This document shows, piece by piece, positions 12,200 to 23,766 of a DNA stretch of 64,000 nucleotides. Source of the stretch: Parastagonospora avenae f. sp. tritici 18332-5 (lineage: Eukaryota > Ascomycota > Dothideomycetes > Pleosporales > Phaeosphaeriaceae). The notes beneath the pieces were generated by a model. That model made no database searches. It saw only the letters and a program-made list of their open reading frames with translations, and was not told the origin of the DNA. Position 1 is the first letter of the stretch; every line of letters starts with the position of its first letter. Location: NCBI GenBank assembly GCA_022559985.1, contig JAFJTR010000029.1:270341-334340 (forward strand). The letters run 5' to 3'. The position numbers and the translations under genes are program-made.

Positions 12200-12897
12200 G
12201 ATGGATGTGTTGGGACTTCAATCAGGTACGTGTGAAGGAATAGCCAGGGAATCTGACATGGACATATTCGACGTCGGCATGGTGGTGTTGTAAGATCGAG
12301 TCGCCGGCTAAGGACTCCCGCGGGGAAACGTGCTGGTGATGCCGAGGATGATGGGGTGAGCTTTGAATGAGGCTTAGCGTGATCTGGGGTAAGTAGCCGA
12401 TATGTTAGTCACCACCATCTCTCCTTCACACTACGAGGCACATAATTGTTGATACTGTAATATGTTGCAACTAAGATGCGTCATTTCACATGATAAATTT
12501 CGGTTCCTGATGTAACACATCGTATGGCAAAAACTCGGATTCACTGTCAACATATGCACTAACTCTGCTCTACCTCGTCGACGAGGTGATCACATTGTGC
12601 GACATGAAAGGCTGAAAGTCACAAATTCTTCAAGAAAGGTAACAAACGAGTCGCAAATATCTATTTCGATGCTAATATCGCGACAGCCTATTCTGACAGT
12701 CACACTGGCCTTTGCATTCAATACTGTTGACGTTGCAAGCAAGGTAGATATGTTGGAGCAACATACCAGTGAAAGTATCGCCAATTCGCATTCCTAAATC
12801 GTAAAGATCTCCTCACACATCACAACTTTTGACAGTCTTTTGTACCTTCTTCCCTCTGCCGCTTACAATGCCTCACCGCTGAATACCCGCCGCTCAG
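12200..12897. other. Intergenic upstream of the racemase-family gene
   Basis: I see no gene in this roughly 700-nt stretch. Short frames on both strands near 12590-12797 mirror each other and have no recognisable similarity. It likely contains the promoter of the minus-strand racemase gene. Confidence 0.45.
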
Positions 12898-13765
12898 TTG
12901 TGCGAAATGGTTGATCTAAAGACGAGAATGCGACCGGAAGCTTACCAAATTCCTCATAATGACTACATGGCTTTGATAAACGACCAAGGACTGAGACGCG
13001 CCACTTCAAACGAGAGAGTACCAACACGGCCGCCATCCGTGGACGCACCAGCAAACACGCCCCCAGTCTACCAGATCGATCTCTCGCTTCCACCTGCGAT
13101 GCATTATGTCTAGGTTGTTGATGAATAATTCAGCAGGATTCAGCAGCTTAGACGTGTCTTTGAAGGTCTTCTTGATCGCGTACCTCTGCCTAATAGGTTT
13201 CTCCATTTTGTGACACGGGCCCTGCTGCACGGAGTATACAGTGAAGAGCAGACAGGAAATCAAAGGTATCAGTGCAGTCTCGACGCTCCTAATGTAGCTT
13301 ATCATCGCAAACAACGTCTTTGCCTTGGAGAAAGATCGCAAGACCGCCAAGATCCTAAGCAACTCGACATTCATTGCCGTCACGAACCACAACGTATCAT
13401 ATGAGAACCAACCTTCACACCTTGCGCACGCCGCCAAAGGGCGTTTAGGTATGACAATGCAGGATATCAACAAGAACAGTATAGACCGGAAACGCTGTCT
13501 AGCACACAAATGGCAGAAGTGGTGTGAGAGGCTAAGCTACAATTCCAGCAAGGGGAGGTCATATTTGGATGGTGTATCGCTAGAAGAGCTGAAGGAGTGG
13601 ATGATGGAAGCGCCGACGTGCGGTTACTGGACGCATTTGGTGTGTGTCATGGATCCGAGGAAGGGAGAGTTCAGATGGGTAAGGAAGCTTGGAGTAGGCG
13701 AAGTTCGGGTTGAGGAAGTCGAAGGCGTATGTCCGGTTTGTCATGGACGCGGAGGCCCTAGATAG
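12898..13765. other. Unresolved ORF region, possibly a decayed gene; strand uncertain
   Basis: Two mutually exclusive readings exist. On the plus strand, about 13280-13765 is largely open (in part ALEKDRKTAKILSNST) and ends in a cysteine-containing segment, CPVCHGRGG. An in-frame TAG near 13292 interrupts LIIANNVFALEKD, and no ATG precedes it. On the minus strand, 13509-13006 reads as a hydrophobic protein with two possible membrane segments but also starts without ATG. I recognise neither. Lack of an intact start and internal stops suggest a degraded gene or noncoding DNA. Confidence 0.3.
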
Positions 13766-14057
13766 CGTCGGAGTGAATGCTGCAATAATTCGTGTGCGCT
13801 GTGCGCAAACAGCACTACCCAAATGCAATTCAGTTGGGCCTGTACTTGAAATTCTCAAAGCCCGTGCATTAAGCCGTTAAGTCGAGATCACTGATACGCG
13901 CCGGTACGTCTTTCCGCCGATCCCGGGGTGTAGAAGTGAAAGTACGGGTGACTGATCGGAGCTAGCCAGCCCGTGCTACACGACAGGAAACAAGCTCCTT
14001 CCCTTCTCAAATTCTATCCACATCTTCCAGCCAACAACTTTCTCCGCCTTGCTGAGA

Positions 14058-15848
14058 ATGTCGCACACCATACCCCAATCGCTTCTGGAAGCTCTACCAC
14101 CCGAAATCTTTAATCGAATTCTTTCCTACATCTTTGACCCTGCCCAGTCCGAGGTTCCAGAGACGACAACGAGCTTTCGTAGCTATGTGTTCGACACAGC
14201 GCTCTTGCGCGTCAACAAAGCCTTGTATGAGCTCGCCAAGAGCTACCTTCACTTATCACTATCGTGGATACGCTTCGACATCAACTGGGGCGCCTTCCTA
14301 ATCGATCCCCACTGGCTTGGTATTCCGTACATCACGATATATCGCGCCGATGCTCCAAGAGTCCTGCCCTTTCCCTATGCGGGCGACACGAAGCGACGGA
14401 CACCAAACCAACAAGTACCTCATGGCCGCCTAATCGTGCGCATCAAGTTCCCACAGCCTACGACACAGATGCAGGCGGAGATCCAGGCCGCGTGCTCCAA
14501 GTTCCCGTTCGGTTCGTTCATGTCGGTGCTTGTCTTGGAGAGGGATTTCGATCGATTTATCGATGTACTGCGGATGAACGATCTTGGATATTGCAGGCGT
14601 GTACTCCCGGATACAGGCACTTCGTCGAAAGTCTTGTCCGTGCGCAGCCTTGAGGGTCTCTCTTTGGACATCAGTATCCGAGCCGGCCTCGAGGAGAGCA
14701 GGTACAAGCATTTGCTGCGCAGAGTCGCCATCCTCTCTGGGCCTTTTCACCAGCTCACGGTAGAGGGACATGCAGACCCTGCTTCCGCAGCGACCCTAGT
14801 GTCGAAAGTTGAGATGCGTATACAAGGCCTGGATCGTAAGCTGCAGATCATGAAAGGGAAGGACTCCACATACCACCAAGCAATCAAGTATCTTCTGAAA
14901 CTCAAGTATCAGGGAGACATCTTCCTGCGATTGGAACGCCATGCCAATGCCTACATGTGCTATAAGTACGCCCTCAAGTTTGAGAAGTACTGGCAGGCTC
15001 ACGATCCCCAGCCTGCCAAGCACACATTTTGGCATATCGACAAGGACGTCTGCAAAGCCTGGAGCATAGCCCTCGCGTGCAACCTCGCAATTACCGCCGT
15101 CGTCGGTGGTCTCAAAGTCCGCACATCCAAAGTTCACGGAAGGTCCATGATGGGGACTATCACGGCTCTTGTAGATATGCGTGCCAGGCGAGGTGGATTA
15201 ACCATGGATCGATACTTGGAACTACTGTTTTCCACCGCGTTCTGCTACATCTTGCAGGAGCATGACGGCCGGCCGTTCAATAGTGATGCTGTCACATGCC
15301 TTTGCTCCTGTCTTCAAGCCATGATCTCAGCGTGGGAACTATTATCTGGGTTCACCACACGCCACGACAGCCTTTCTCCCATAACGAAGCTGTACAGCTA
15401 CGCAAAGGAGATAATGACTCTTCCAGGAGTCATCCGTGTGCGTCGGGCCGATGACGGCGGTGTCGAAATTGCCGAGGAAGACCTCACGAACGAAATTATG
15501 CAGCGTATAGACGCCATGCGCGAGATTATGCAAGACGCAAAGTTTGAACCTATGGTTTGGGGCATACGCAAGCAGCAACTCCCCTTTTCGCTGCTATCGC
15601 AATTACGTGTTTGGCCATTAGCTATCATCATCGCGTTCGATTCGACACCACCAGTTCCCCCCGAAGCCGAGGCGGGAATTGGACCCGAAGCGAACTCATC
15701 GGCCGACTTGAACGACGAGGTGACTGGAGAGATCTATGGGGCACCAACGATTACCAGGATAGGAGAAGAGGTCTGCATTCCTGAATTCGATGACATCAAC
15801 CGCGAGGCGTTGAAATGGGGTACGATGGAGGAGAGGTTGTTCATCTAA
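14058..15848 (+). CDS. F-box-like hypothetical protein with helical repeat middle
   Basis: A single exon encodes 596 residues; the ATG at 14058 is chosen because the extension upstream begins at a TTG. The N-terminus SLLEALPPEIFNRILSYIF has the Leu-Pro-x-Glu pattern of F-box-like domains, which recruit Skp1 in SCF ubiquitin ligases. A beta-rich block follows (LSWIRFDINWGAFLI, GRLIVRIKFPQP). Around residues 260-310 a TPR-like helical stretch reads KYLLKLKYQGDIFLRLERHA. The C-terminus contains FEPMVWGIRKQQLPFSLLSQ. No catalytic motif is seen. A broken gene at 21985-23757 shares the same order of blocks, so this looks like a lineage-specific family. The substrate is unknown. Confidence 0.75.
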   Translation: MSHTIPQSLLEALPPEIFNRILSYIFDPAQSEVPETTTSFRSYVFDTALLRVNKALYELAKSYLHLSLSWIRFDINWGAFLIDPHWLGIPYITIYRADAPRVLPFPYAGDTKRRTPNQQVPHGRLIVRIKFPQPTTQMQAEIQAACSKFPFGSFMSVLVLERDFDRFIDVLRMNDLGYCRRVLPDTGTSSKVLSVRSLEGLSLDISIRAGLEESRYKHLLRRVAILSGPFHQLTVEGHADPASAATLVSKVEMRIQGLDRKLQIMKGKDSTYHQAIKYLLKLKYQGDIFLRLERHANAYMCYKYALKFEKYWQAHDPQPAKHTFWHIDKDVCKAWSIALACNLAITAVVGGLKVRTSKVHGRSMMGTITALVDMRARRGGLTMDRYLELLFSTAFCYILQEHDGRPFNSDAVTCLCSCLQAMISAWELLSGFTTRHDSLSPITKLYSYAKEIMTLPGVIRVRRADDGGVEIAEEDLTNEIMQRIDAMREIMQDAKFEPMVWGIRKQQLPFSLLSQLRVWPLAIIIAFDSTPPVPPEAEAGIGPEANSSADLNDEVTGEIYGAPTITRIGEEVCIPEFDDINREALKWGTMEERLFI

Positions 15849-15932
15849 TCCAGGCCGGCGGCCAAAATAGCATGGAGTAACATGCTTCGGAAGTTCGTAT
15901 GCAAAGTGGACGATTTATCCATCGAGGAGCGA

Positions 15933-17507
15933 CTAAGCCAAGTCGACCTCTCGTCCCCTTCTCTTCAATATGACTTGAATGCAATCGACTTTCGCCATTC
16001 CATCCTGGCCCTTCATCTGCTCTTCCCTGTCCTTTGCACCCCACACATCTTCAATGTCCCGCATCACTCTTCGCAGACTAGGGAATCGTTTCGACGTATA
16101 CATGTCTTCGAAACGATCGCGCACAAATTGACGATGTGCGCTGTCAATGGCTTCACAACCCGCAGTGAAGAGAGGCCAGATATGTGCAGACGTTAGCGGT
16201 GAGTCTACATTTACTTGTTGAAGGCACTCCAAGCAGCATTGAACATGGTCCATACTGATAGGATTAGGTGCGCCGATATCGAGCCATGTGCGATAGAGGT
16301 ATATGAAAGCTGCATGGCGGTATGCTTCTGCTGTGTGGTTGATGTCTGAAATCTTCCTCGATCCGCTGGAGAACTCCATGGCTAACAAGCTCTGCTGTAT
16401 ATCCCTTCCTGTGGCATTCTCTTCTTCAGACAAAGCCATATCATTGATATTGGTTTTCCGCGCTTTAATGGCGTGTTGCAACTGGCTAATACGCGCCACG
16501 GCCAGCAACACCTTGGCAATGCTCTCCATTTCTGGTTCGTCTTCGACTGCAGCGAAGTTTGTGTCGTGATCCGCCAGAGGTCTTGCGCCGCGAGATACAG
16601 ATGAGAGAATATCATGGTAGGCAAAGAGGCTGAGCAGGAATTTCGTGCTCGATGGAGTGGACCAGCTTTCCAAATTACCACGCCGCGTAATCATCGCCTT
16701 CGCGCCGGCCAAATGGTTTGCAACAGATGCATCGTCATCGTCGCCGAATAAGCGCGCGGATACTTGCATCATCAGAACAGTTGCCAGAGCAGGTTCCGTT
16801 GTCGCCAGATTTGGATCTTGTATGATATCCTGCAACTCATGGATGGCATCCTGTTGATGCCTGAATGCATGTACTCTCCACGACGAGTCATTCGAAGACA
16901 GCGCGAGGTGATTCGCTGCCATAGACAAAACCGTCGATCGAAGCGCAGAAGAGTCATGTATCATGGCCGTCAGATGGAGCTGAAATGGCGAAGTATAGTC
17001 CTTCCTCGGAGCGACTGATATCAAGCTCGAAAGCCGCTGGACCCAGTACCGGAGAAGCCATTTATCGCTTGTCGACATGTCGATAACGAAGCTAGGCGAC
17101 GTGACTAGAGGCAAGCTATACATCGACCCAGGCGAAGCCGTGAAATCCCTCCGACTCGTGAAAGGCCCAGGCGTGGATGCAAAGCTGACCAAAGGCAGAC
17201 TGTATGAAGACACAGGCGAAGCATGTTCCCTAGGACTCGTCGAAAACCCGGACCCAGAACCAAAACTAACCACAGAGCCAGGACTCGTCACCACACTCCG
17301 CTCAAGATTCGTCTTCCTCTTCGCCCGCCTGGGTTTCTTCGCCGGAGTAGCAATATTATCATCCTGCCACTTCAACTTAACACCATACCCCTTACACGTG
17401 ATCTTCAGCCTCATGCAGCGTCCGCAGAAAGGCCTCTGCTCGTCGCATTTGTAGCCGGCTTCGCGACATGTCCAACATCCGGTCCTAGTTCGTTTGTGGG
17501 TCGCCAT
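15933..17507 (-). CDS. Zn2Cys6 fungal transcription factor
   Basis: A single exon encodes 524 residues. The binuclear zinc cluster is at residues 11-38, with cysteines spaced C-x2-C-x6-C-x6-C-x2-C-x6-C (CWTCREAGYKC, then CGRCMRLKITC). Ser/Pro-rich linker repeats (VSSYSLPLVSFAS, GSMYSLPLVTS) follow. A helical regulatory domain of the Fungal_trans_2 type fills the C-terminal two thirds (for example STVLSMAANHLALSSNDSSW). The protein should be a nuclear DNA-binding regulator recognising CGG-type half-sites. The target pathway cannot be deduced, as its neighbours (F-box-like gene, sugar transporter) do not form an obvious cluster. The end of the gene lies 84 nt from the end of the convergent F-box-like gene. 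Confidence 0.9.
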   Translation of the reverse strand: MATHKRTRTGCWTCREAGYKCDEQRPFCGRCMRLKITCKGYGVKLKWQDDNIATPAKKPRRAKRKTNLERSVVTSPGSVVSFGSGSGFSTSPREHASPVSSYSLPLVSFASTPGPFTSRRDFTASPGSMYSLPLVTSPSFVIDMSTSDKWLLRYWVQRLSSLISVAPRKDYTSPFQLHLTAMIHDSSALRSTVLSMAANHLALSSNDSSWRVHAFRHQQDAIHELQDIIQDPNLATTEPALATVLMMQVSARLFGDDDDASVANHLAGAKAMITRRGNLESWSTPSSTKFLLSLFAYHDILSSVSRGARPLADHDTNFAAVEDEPEMESIAKVLLAVARISQLQHAIKARKTNINDMALSEEENATGRDIQQSLLAMEFSSGSRKISDINHTAEAYRHAAFIYLYRTWLDIGAPNPISMDHVQCCLECLQQVNVDSPLTSAHIWPLFTAGCEAIDSAHRQFVRDRFEDMYTSKRFPSLRRVMRDIEDVWGAKDREEQMKGQDGMAKVDCIQVILKRRGREVDLA

Positions 17508-18773
17508 AGGGAGGAGTGGATCATATTTGACGGGAGGTTATAGTACGTCTGGTCCCATTGATACCGTTGGGCATCCTTCCGAGTGTCTTGATGACTGGCC
17601 ACGTAGCGAAACTTGATGGATTTGGCCCTGGAGTGATGAGATGGGATGGAATGAGGTGCGGTGGGAGTTGCGGGTGGGACTAGCATTAGCTTTGAGCATG
17701 AGTCATGTCATGGGACAGGCATTCTGTATGTGAGAACGACGGATGGGAAATCTTCAGGCAAGAACGTGTACGGTCTACATTTATCAGACTCTTATTCCAC
17801 TGATCAAACAGTGGTTCTCTCTTAATCTCGCAAGGAGTCTAAGAAAGTATCATACGACTAAAAAATACAAGGGATAGATTGGGTGTCTACGGCCGTGTTC
17901 GTGGAATCAAATCCACTCCTCTAGCCAGACCAGTGAGTTATACAACATATATCAACGGGATCGATCGGCTGGTGAGTAGGTGGTAGGGCGCTGTGCTTGC
18001 CAATGGCAGAAAGAGCCATTTGGTCCGCTGTTATCATGGGTTTGAGCTTTCAGCCTGCTCTGCGCTTCTCGCGACCAACGTCGAGCGCATCTAGTACAGG
18101 TGGTCAATAGAAGTTGATATCCTGCCATCGCAACACAATATCAACTGTGCCCATCACTCTAAAACTTCGACACTATTAAAGGTGTATGTTTCACTCCTAT
18201 GACACCGCCTGCGCAACCGTAAAAATACGCAGCCAGCTCTAATGGAGTACTTGGTTTACTCTTCGCAACGCTATATCGCAGCCGCCCAATAGGTAATCTC
18301 GAATACCCGATACAAAACGCAAAGGGTGGATGAGATGGCGCGGCTGAACTGTCTGATGGTGCGTGAAGAAGGGAAGAAGCGTGAGGGCGCGAAAATTTAC
18401 TTGAGGAGGCGCGACGCGCTAGTGGACTAGCCAAGGCGCTAGTCAATCGCCGAGGCTGGGAGGTGGAGTAACAGCCACCTCGAGAAATATCACTTCGCGG
18501 TAAATTGCACCGATTGTTTGGCAGCGATGGTTATGCGTTCGCAATTCAGAGCTATTTTATTTCCGTATGTTGGCAAGTCGGGGCTCGTACTGGTAAGATC
18601 GGAGTAAGCCCAATTCGAAGAATGAACAATTGAAATCATCGCGGTTCATCCCTTCTGACCATAGGATACACTCGCTGGCTATCAATGTGGATGCCTACAT
18701 GGGACAAGTCCACGAGTACATCCTGTCTCGTTTCCTTGCCCGTAGGAGATCTCCTTGGTATATATCCTTTACT
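17508..18773. other. Intergenic, about 1.27 kb
   Basis: This stretch lies between the Zn2Cys6 gene start and the sugar-transporter 3' end. No open frame resembles a protein, and I saw no tRNA cloverleaf or long repeat. It should contain the regulator's promoter. Confidence 0.4.
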
Positions 18774-20725
18774 TCAAACATTCTCTTTCCTATGCTCGCC
18801 GCTACTCTTCTTCTCATCTTCGAGCACACTATGTCGATAATTCTCATTTGCAAGTTGCACATGCGCCGCCACCACACTACTATGTCTCCTGACTTCTTCG
18901 TTCTCCAATTGAATGAATCGCTCTGGACGCTTCTCGGCAATAGCTTCTTTGTCGCGGAAGATAAGCAGTGGTGCATGCCCGACGAATATGCGATCGATAT
19001 CTTCGAGTGTGCGACCTGCGGTTTCGGGATAGAGGAAATAAACTTGAAGATGTTAAATGTGATGGTTTGGGGAGAGGGGTAAGGGGAGCGTACCTATCGG
19101 AACGAACGAGAAATTGAAAACACACCAGATGATGTAGAATTTCCAATGGAGGCTTTCGATACCGGGCGGCGTGATCTCAACAACTGGACAAGTTTGTTAG
19201 TATGGTTGCAACTACTACTGAGTAGAAGACCTACCCATGAAGTTGAATATCCAGTTCGTTGCCGTTCCAAGGGCGGCACCCTTCGTCCTCATCGCCATGC
19301 TGTTGATTTCCGTGGGGTACAGCTGTAAAATTTTGTCAACATGATACCTCAACTAGGAGAAGACTAACGTACCCAAGGCACACCCTGCCACCCGATGCCG
19401 AAGAACACATAATACAGGAAGAAGAAAGCAATCGAAGCCTTCGCCCACATCTGCTGGGTAGTTTCTGCTAGAGATGACATTTCGTTGTATCGAATGCAAA
19501 TGGTGATGATGCAGTAGCAGAAGAATTGGCCGGCTGCTGCATACATCATCATCTTTCGCCGTCCCCAACGCTCGACATTCGGAATACCGATAAGCGAGAA
19601 GAGGAGGTAAGACACGGAGTTACATGCAGCCAGAAGTCGAGCCATGTTGTTCGTCAGACCAACCGAAACAATGAGTACAGTGGGCAAATAGTAAGACGTG
19701 ACGTTGATCCCTGACAATTGCTGCATGGCTTGCGTGCCCATGCCAAGCAGCATTCTCCTGATGGTGTGCGTGCCAACTTGGTCGCCGGTCCTGCCGCGGA
19801 GGAGATCCCGCCATCGTATCGCGTGGTCTTTTTCGTACTGAACTGCCCACTGTATGTCCTTGGATTGTGCAATGATGAACGGGTTCGTAACGTCGGTTGC
19901 CTCAAGGTCTGCCAGGATCTTCTCTGCTTCCTCGACGCGACCCTTCATCATCAGCCATCTTGGAGACTCTGGAAGCCATGGAACAGTTGCGAAGAGGATG
20001 ATAATGAAAAGAAACTGGAAAGCGAGTGGTACGCGCCATGCGACACTTCCTCCGAGGAAGCTAGAAGTTGTGAGTGAGAATTCGTCGATATGGCAAGTGA
20101 TCGGGACTACTCACGAGAAACCATATGTGACCCAATTTGACATCGAGAATCCAGCAATGTTCATAATCATCTCAATGACGATGAGCTTGCCTCTCCAGCT
20201 TGCTTTAGACGTTTCGCCTTGCCACACCGGTGCCGTCGATGTATTGATTCCGTTGCCTATCCCAGCGATGATTCTTCCCACAATCATCTCTGGCACACCG
20301 AAAGACGCAATCTGTAAGATAGCCCCTATGCTCATGATTGTGGTGCCCAAAAGGATGCAGTTCTTTCTTCCAAGCGGATCGCCAATAACGCAAACTAGAA
20401 TGGCACCGAGAAAACAACCAATGTCATAGATTGCCGTGACAGTACTGATCAAGGAGGTTTTACCGTTGAGATCAAGTTGGTCGAGGAAGTCGGGTGTGAC
20501 GATGACACCACCTGTAGTGCGTCAGATCTTCCAACTCTTGCATTGAGCAATACACATACCAAAAACACCTTGATCGTAGCCAAAGAGTGTCTGAAAGAGG
20601 GGTTAGTCTTGTTCTTGCGCTTTCTGGCGTTCGATGCATACCATGTCTGTCGCGCACGCGACTGTCACCCAGAAAGTGAGCCATGCTCCGGTCATGCCAA
20701 AGTATGGCTTCGACAATTTAAACAT
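18774..20725 (-). CDS. MFS sugar transporter (hexose transporter family)
   Basis: Seven exons on the minus strand: 20725-20642, 20590-20560, 20511-20115, 20060-19373, 19322-19235, 19183-19094, 19042-18774. They total 1647 nt, or 548 residues. Sugar-porter signatures are all present: FGYDQGVFGG in helix 1, DPLGRKNCILLG after helix 2, GRIIAGIGNGINTSTAPVW, PESPRWLMMKGR before the central loop, QQLSGINVTSYYLPT in helix 7, and PETAGRTLEDID at the end of helix 12. This predicts a 12-helix plasma-membrane permease for monosaccharides or related polyols. The substrate cannot be assigned from sequence. The first exon begins MFKLSKPYFGMTGAWLTFWV, and the upstream ATG context is unambiguous. The C-terminal cytosolic tail is charged. 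Confidence 0.93.
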
Positions 20726-21984
20726 TGTGTTGTCGAGGCAGTATACTGCGATCCTGACACCAAGCGAACGTATCTTAGTTCGTCAAATGCTGCGAATTGT
20801 GCAGACACGCTACATATACTTTGTCCAGCCCATTGCGCGGCCATCCCTATCAGCATAGATCGACACAGTCCCAAGGTGTCACGCACGCACTATACCGTCT
20901 CGCTCACGCGAATATGACGATGCCTCAACGTCGCCATTGGCCACTAGCCACCTGCAAAACACTAGGATGCAGCTTTCCCCGCCGCACTGCAACGGCGTCG
21001 TAGCACAACCTTGGAACCTGGGGTAGCGAGGAGCACGTGAGGTTCGGTTTCCAGCCGTAACGGCCCGTATACCTGTCGATCCTGACGAATACGAGATGTC
21101 GGAGAGATTCTCGCAGGCCGAGCGATGATCGCACTCGTCATTAGAGCGATTTAGACTGCATCATGCTTGGGGATTCGCCCTGAGCCGCATCTTGCGCGAA
21201 ATCTTGCTGCTTTGGAATGTTGAGGGGATGAATGCTCTGCATCGACGACGCGCGTGCACATGAACCTCGTTCCCGGTAGGGCCTCAAACGCGCCGAATGA
21301 AGTCTTACATGAAAATATGACTTCAGGCCGAGTCAAAGTCCAGCAAGTTGAAATTGCAGTGCTGGGATGTCGTTGTTCACACGATAGTTCGAACAAGCAT
21401 GTCAAGCTCCACTCGACAAGACTTCCAAGGATCTAAAACGTGCGCGAACATGTTGAGCTCATATGGCCACACTCGTGGAGGCTCAAGCCAGGAAAGATCG
21501 ACTTACAGTTGAAGTACACAGGATAGAAACTAGACTTTGCGTGATTTATGTGCTCATAGAGAAGCTGTTACGCCGTGCATCTAGTTCGTTTGAGATTAAG
21601 CCATTAAGGTGACGTCATCGTCAAGCAAATGAGGCCGGGCGCAGCATCCTTGCCTGAAAGCCAATTCAGATGGACATTGCAAATACAAAGCGGACAGGCT
21701 CGTGTTCAACTTATGAGTGCACGAAAACAGTGATGTCCTGCAAATATCCAGTCGGTTTGCTCGGATAAAATGCTTAAATATTGAGCTTCACAAAAGCGGA
21801 ATCTCTGTTCAAAAGGAATATGGACTAATGACGACGCGTTGCGTATTCATTCGGGGCGTGCGAGTCAGCTCTCTTCTCTATTAACTTTTTCTCACCTCTG
21901 GTCAAACCCCATAAACACCCCAGCTCCTTTGACTACCCTGGGGAATCTGAACATCCGTCTCACAGTCCGCCCACGAACCTGCCC
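20726..21984. other. Intergenic, about 1.26 kb
   Basis: The upstream region of the minus-strand transporter. I found no gene-like frame, RNA gene or repeat. It is a plausible site for nutrient-responsive promoter elements, but none was identified with confidence. Confidence 0.4.
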
Positions 21985-23757
21985 TCACAAGCAGTAGATG
22001 TCCTCCTCCGATGTACGCTCTTCGATGTCACCATTCTCATTCAGTCTCTGGGGCATCCACCCGTCCTCCAGCACGATACGTTCCCTGGCCGTTTCTGACA
22101 AGTCTTTAAGATGCGTCATGCTCTCCAGTAGTGCACCGCGCTCCCAACAGAGATATGGAACCATAGGTGCATCGATGCGCCACAGAATAGGTTTCAGATT
22201 CTCTTTGAAGTAGGGCTCCAACGAGCGATCGCTTCTAGAAGTACTGCACGGACACCCGTACGGAGGCATACATCGACCTCGTCGCACATCGTGGACGCAT
22301 TGTTGAAGAGCGCTTGTTCTTTTACGGCCGGGTCGAGAACGAACGTATGCCTGATACAGTGGATGCCGTGAAGGATGACTGTCGTCGTCGCCTCAATTGC
22401 ATGTGTACCAAACTCGAAGCAAAAGATGCAATGAAGCCTCGATAGGAAATACAACCATCTGATCATTTCGACGGGAAAGTTGTAGTCAGTGCTAGCACTG
22501 ACCATTGCTATGATAGGCCTGTGCTGCATCAGTGGCCGAGGGTCTCCGATTGGCAATGGCAGGAAGTCTGGTGTGATCAATCCTAACATGAGATCGTGTA
22601 GTTGTGCAGTAAATCGGATCATGATATCGAACTTTGTTCGAGACTGTAGGATCATCGCAGGAAGAGGCAAGTCGGAAGACACATTAGACCAGCGTAAGGA
22701 GTTCCCGAAAAGGCGCGAAATTTGGTCCAGTGGATGAAAAGCCAATCCGGTCTGACCGGCGCAAATCAATCGATGGACCAGCCCTTGGAGTCGAACCCTT
22801 AGAAACTTTCGTATCAAGCTGAACATCTTCGCGTGAGACTCCGCCCATTGGGATTGATCTTTTGATACCGAACGCGTGCTGGGAATCTCCGCTACCCCGG
22901 ATGCAGACTTCGTTGTGCGGACCGTGAAACATACCGAAAAGATCGAGGAGCGGCTTTATGGTATGTAATGGACATTCGCCATGAACATCCACTCGCATTC
23001 GCAGACCAAGGCCATTGTCATGAGGTGTCATGACTGTAAAATACTCGGTCTTTGATATCAATCGCTTAGCGCCGTGAAACCCGGCAGCAAGATCTATGAT
23101 ACGAAGCTGCTGAAGGAAACCTTGAAGAAGCTCGACGCCGATAAGGTAGATCTGTCGAACTGGCCTTGTATTGGGCCAGTATCGACTCATAATCTGCGAA
23201 GGATTGTGTCCGTGTCGATCGGAGAATTGCACCTTTACGCGAATAACACCGAGTGGTAGATGAGCAGCATCTTCCGGGTCCATGACAATGCACGGGACCG
23301 TAAGGCGGACACATGTCAGCAGTAGGAATGCACAGTTGATGTCGAACACGATCCATCTGTTGCTATTGCGGAGAGCTGTGTTTCCAAGAACAGAGATGCT
23401 TTTGTTCGAGCGAAGAATTGCCGTTTCGTGATTCATATAGTTTTGACGACGTAGAGGCCAGGTTCCTGTCGGATCCGTACGTATCTCGACGACGGACTTG
23501 AAGGTTGGCCGCAATAGCTCTTCTAGGATCTTAAACTTCAACTCTTCTGGGAGGTGTTCAAAACGAGAGATCTGTTTGATACTGTTGCCGCTGTCGAACG
23601 CACTGAGCGCGAGCTGGCGGCTGTCATACGACATCTTCGAACTTGAGTCGATGCGTGCCCGTTTTGAGAAGGCCTTCGCGTCTGAGTTACGTTGAGTCGC
23701 ATCTAACGATGATCCTGTTGTCTGTAAATCAATAACGATAATTATGCAATGCCTCAT
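21985..23757 (-). pseudogene. F-box-like gene with frame breaks, related to the gene at 14058
   Basis: Three overlapping minus-strand frames follow one another: 23757-22684, 22826-22194 and 22287-21985. The first has an F-box-like motif (FEHLPEELKFKILEELL) and then blocks matching the gene at 14058-15848: AILRSNKSISVLG (versus ALLRVNKALYELA), WIVFDINCAFLLL (versus WIRFDINWGAFLI) and VIRVKVQFSD (versus LIVRIKFPQ). The last has ENLKPILWRIDAP, comparable to FEPMVWGIRKQQ. Continuing the protein needs a shift of frame near 22750-22820 and again near 22220. I found no canonical intron that repairs either, so indels are likely. The true start is uncertain: ATGs exist at 23757 and, nearer the F-box, at about 23632. 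Confidence 0.6.
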
Positions 23758-23766
23758 TGACACCAA

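Noticed and set aside
17880..17940. tRNA-like AATCAAATCC stretch
   Set aside because: No matching acceptor stem or A-box could be built around it.
22780..22815. GTTCGACTC-like T-arm suggesting a tRNA
   Set aside because: Lies inside the F-box-like coding sequence, and no cloverleaf partners (A box, acceptor stem) are present.
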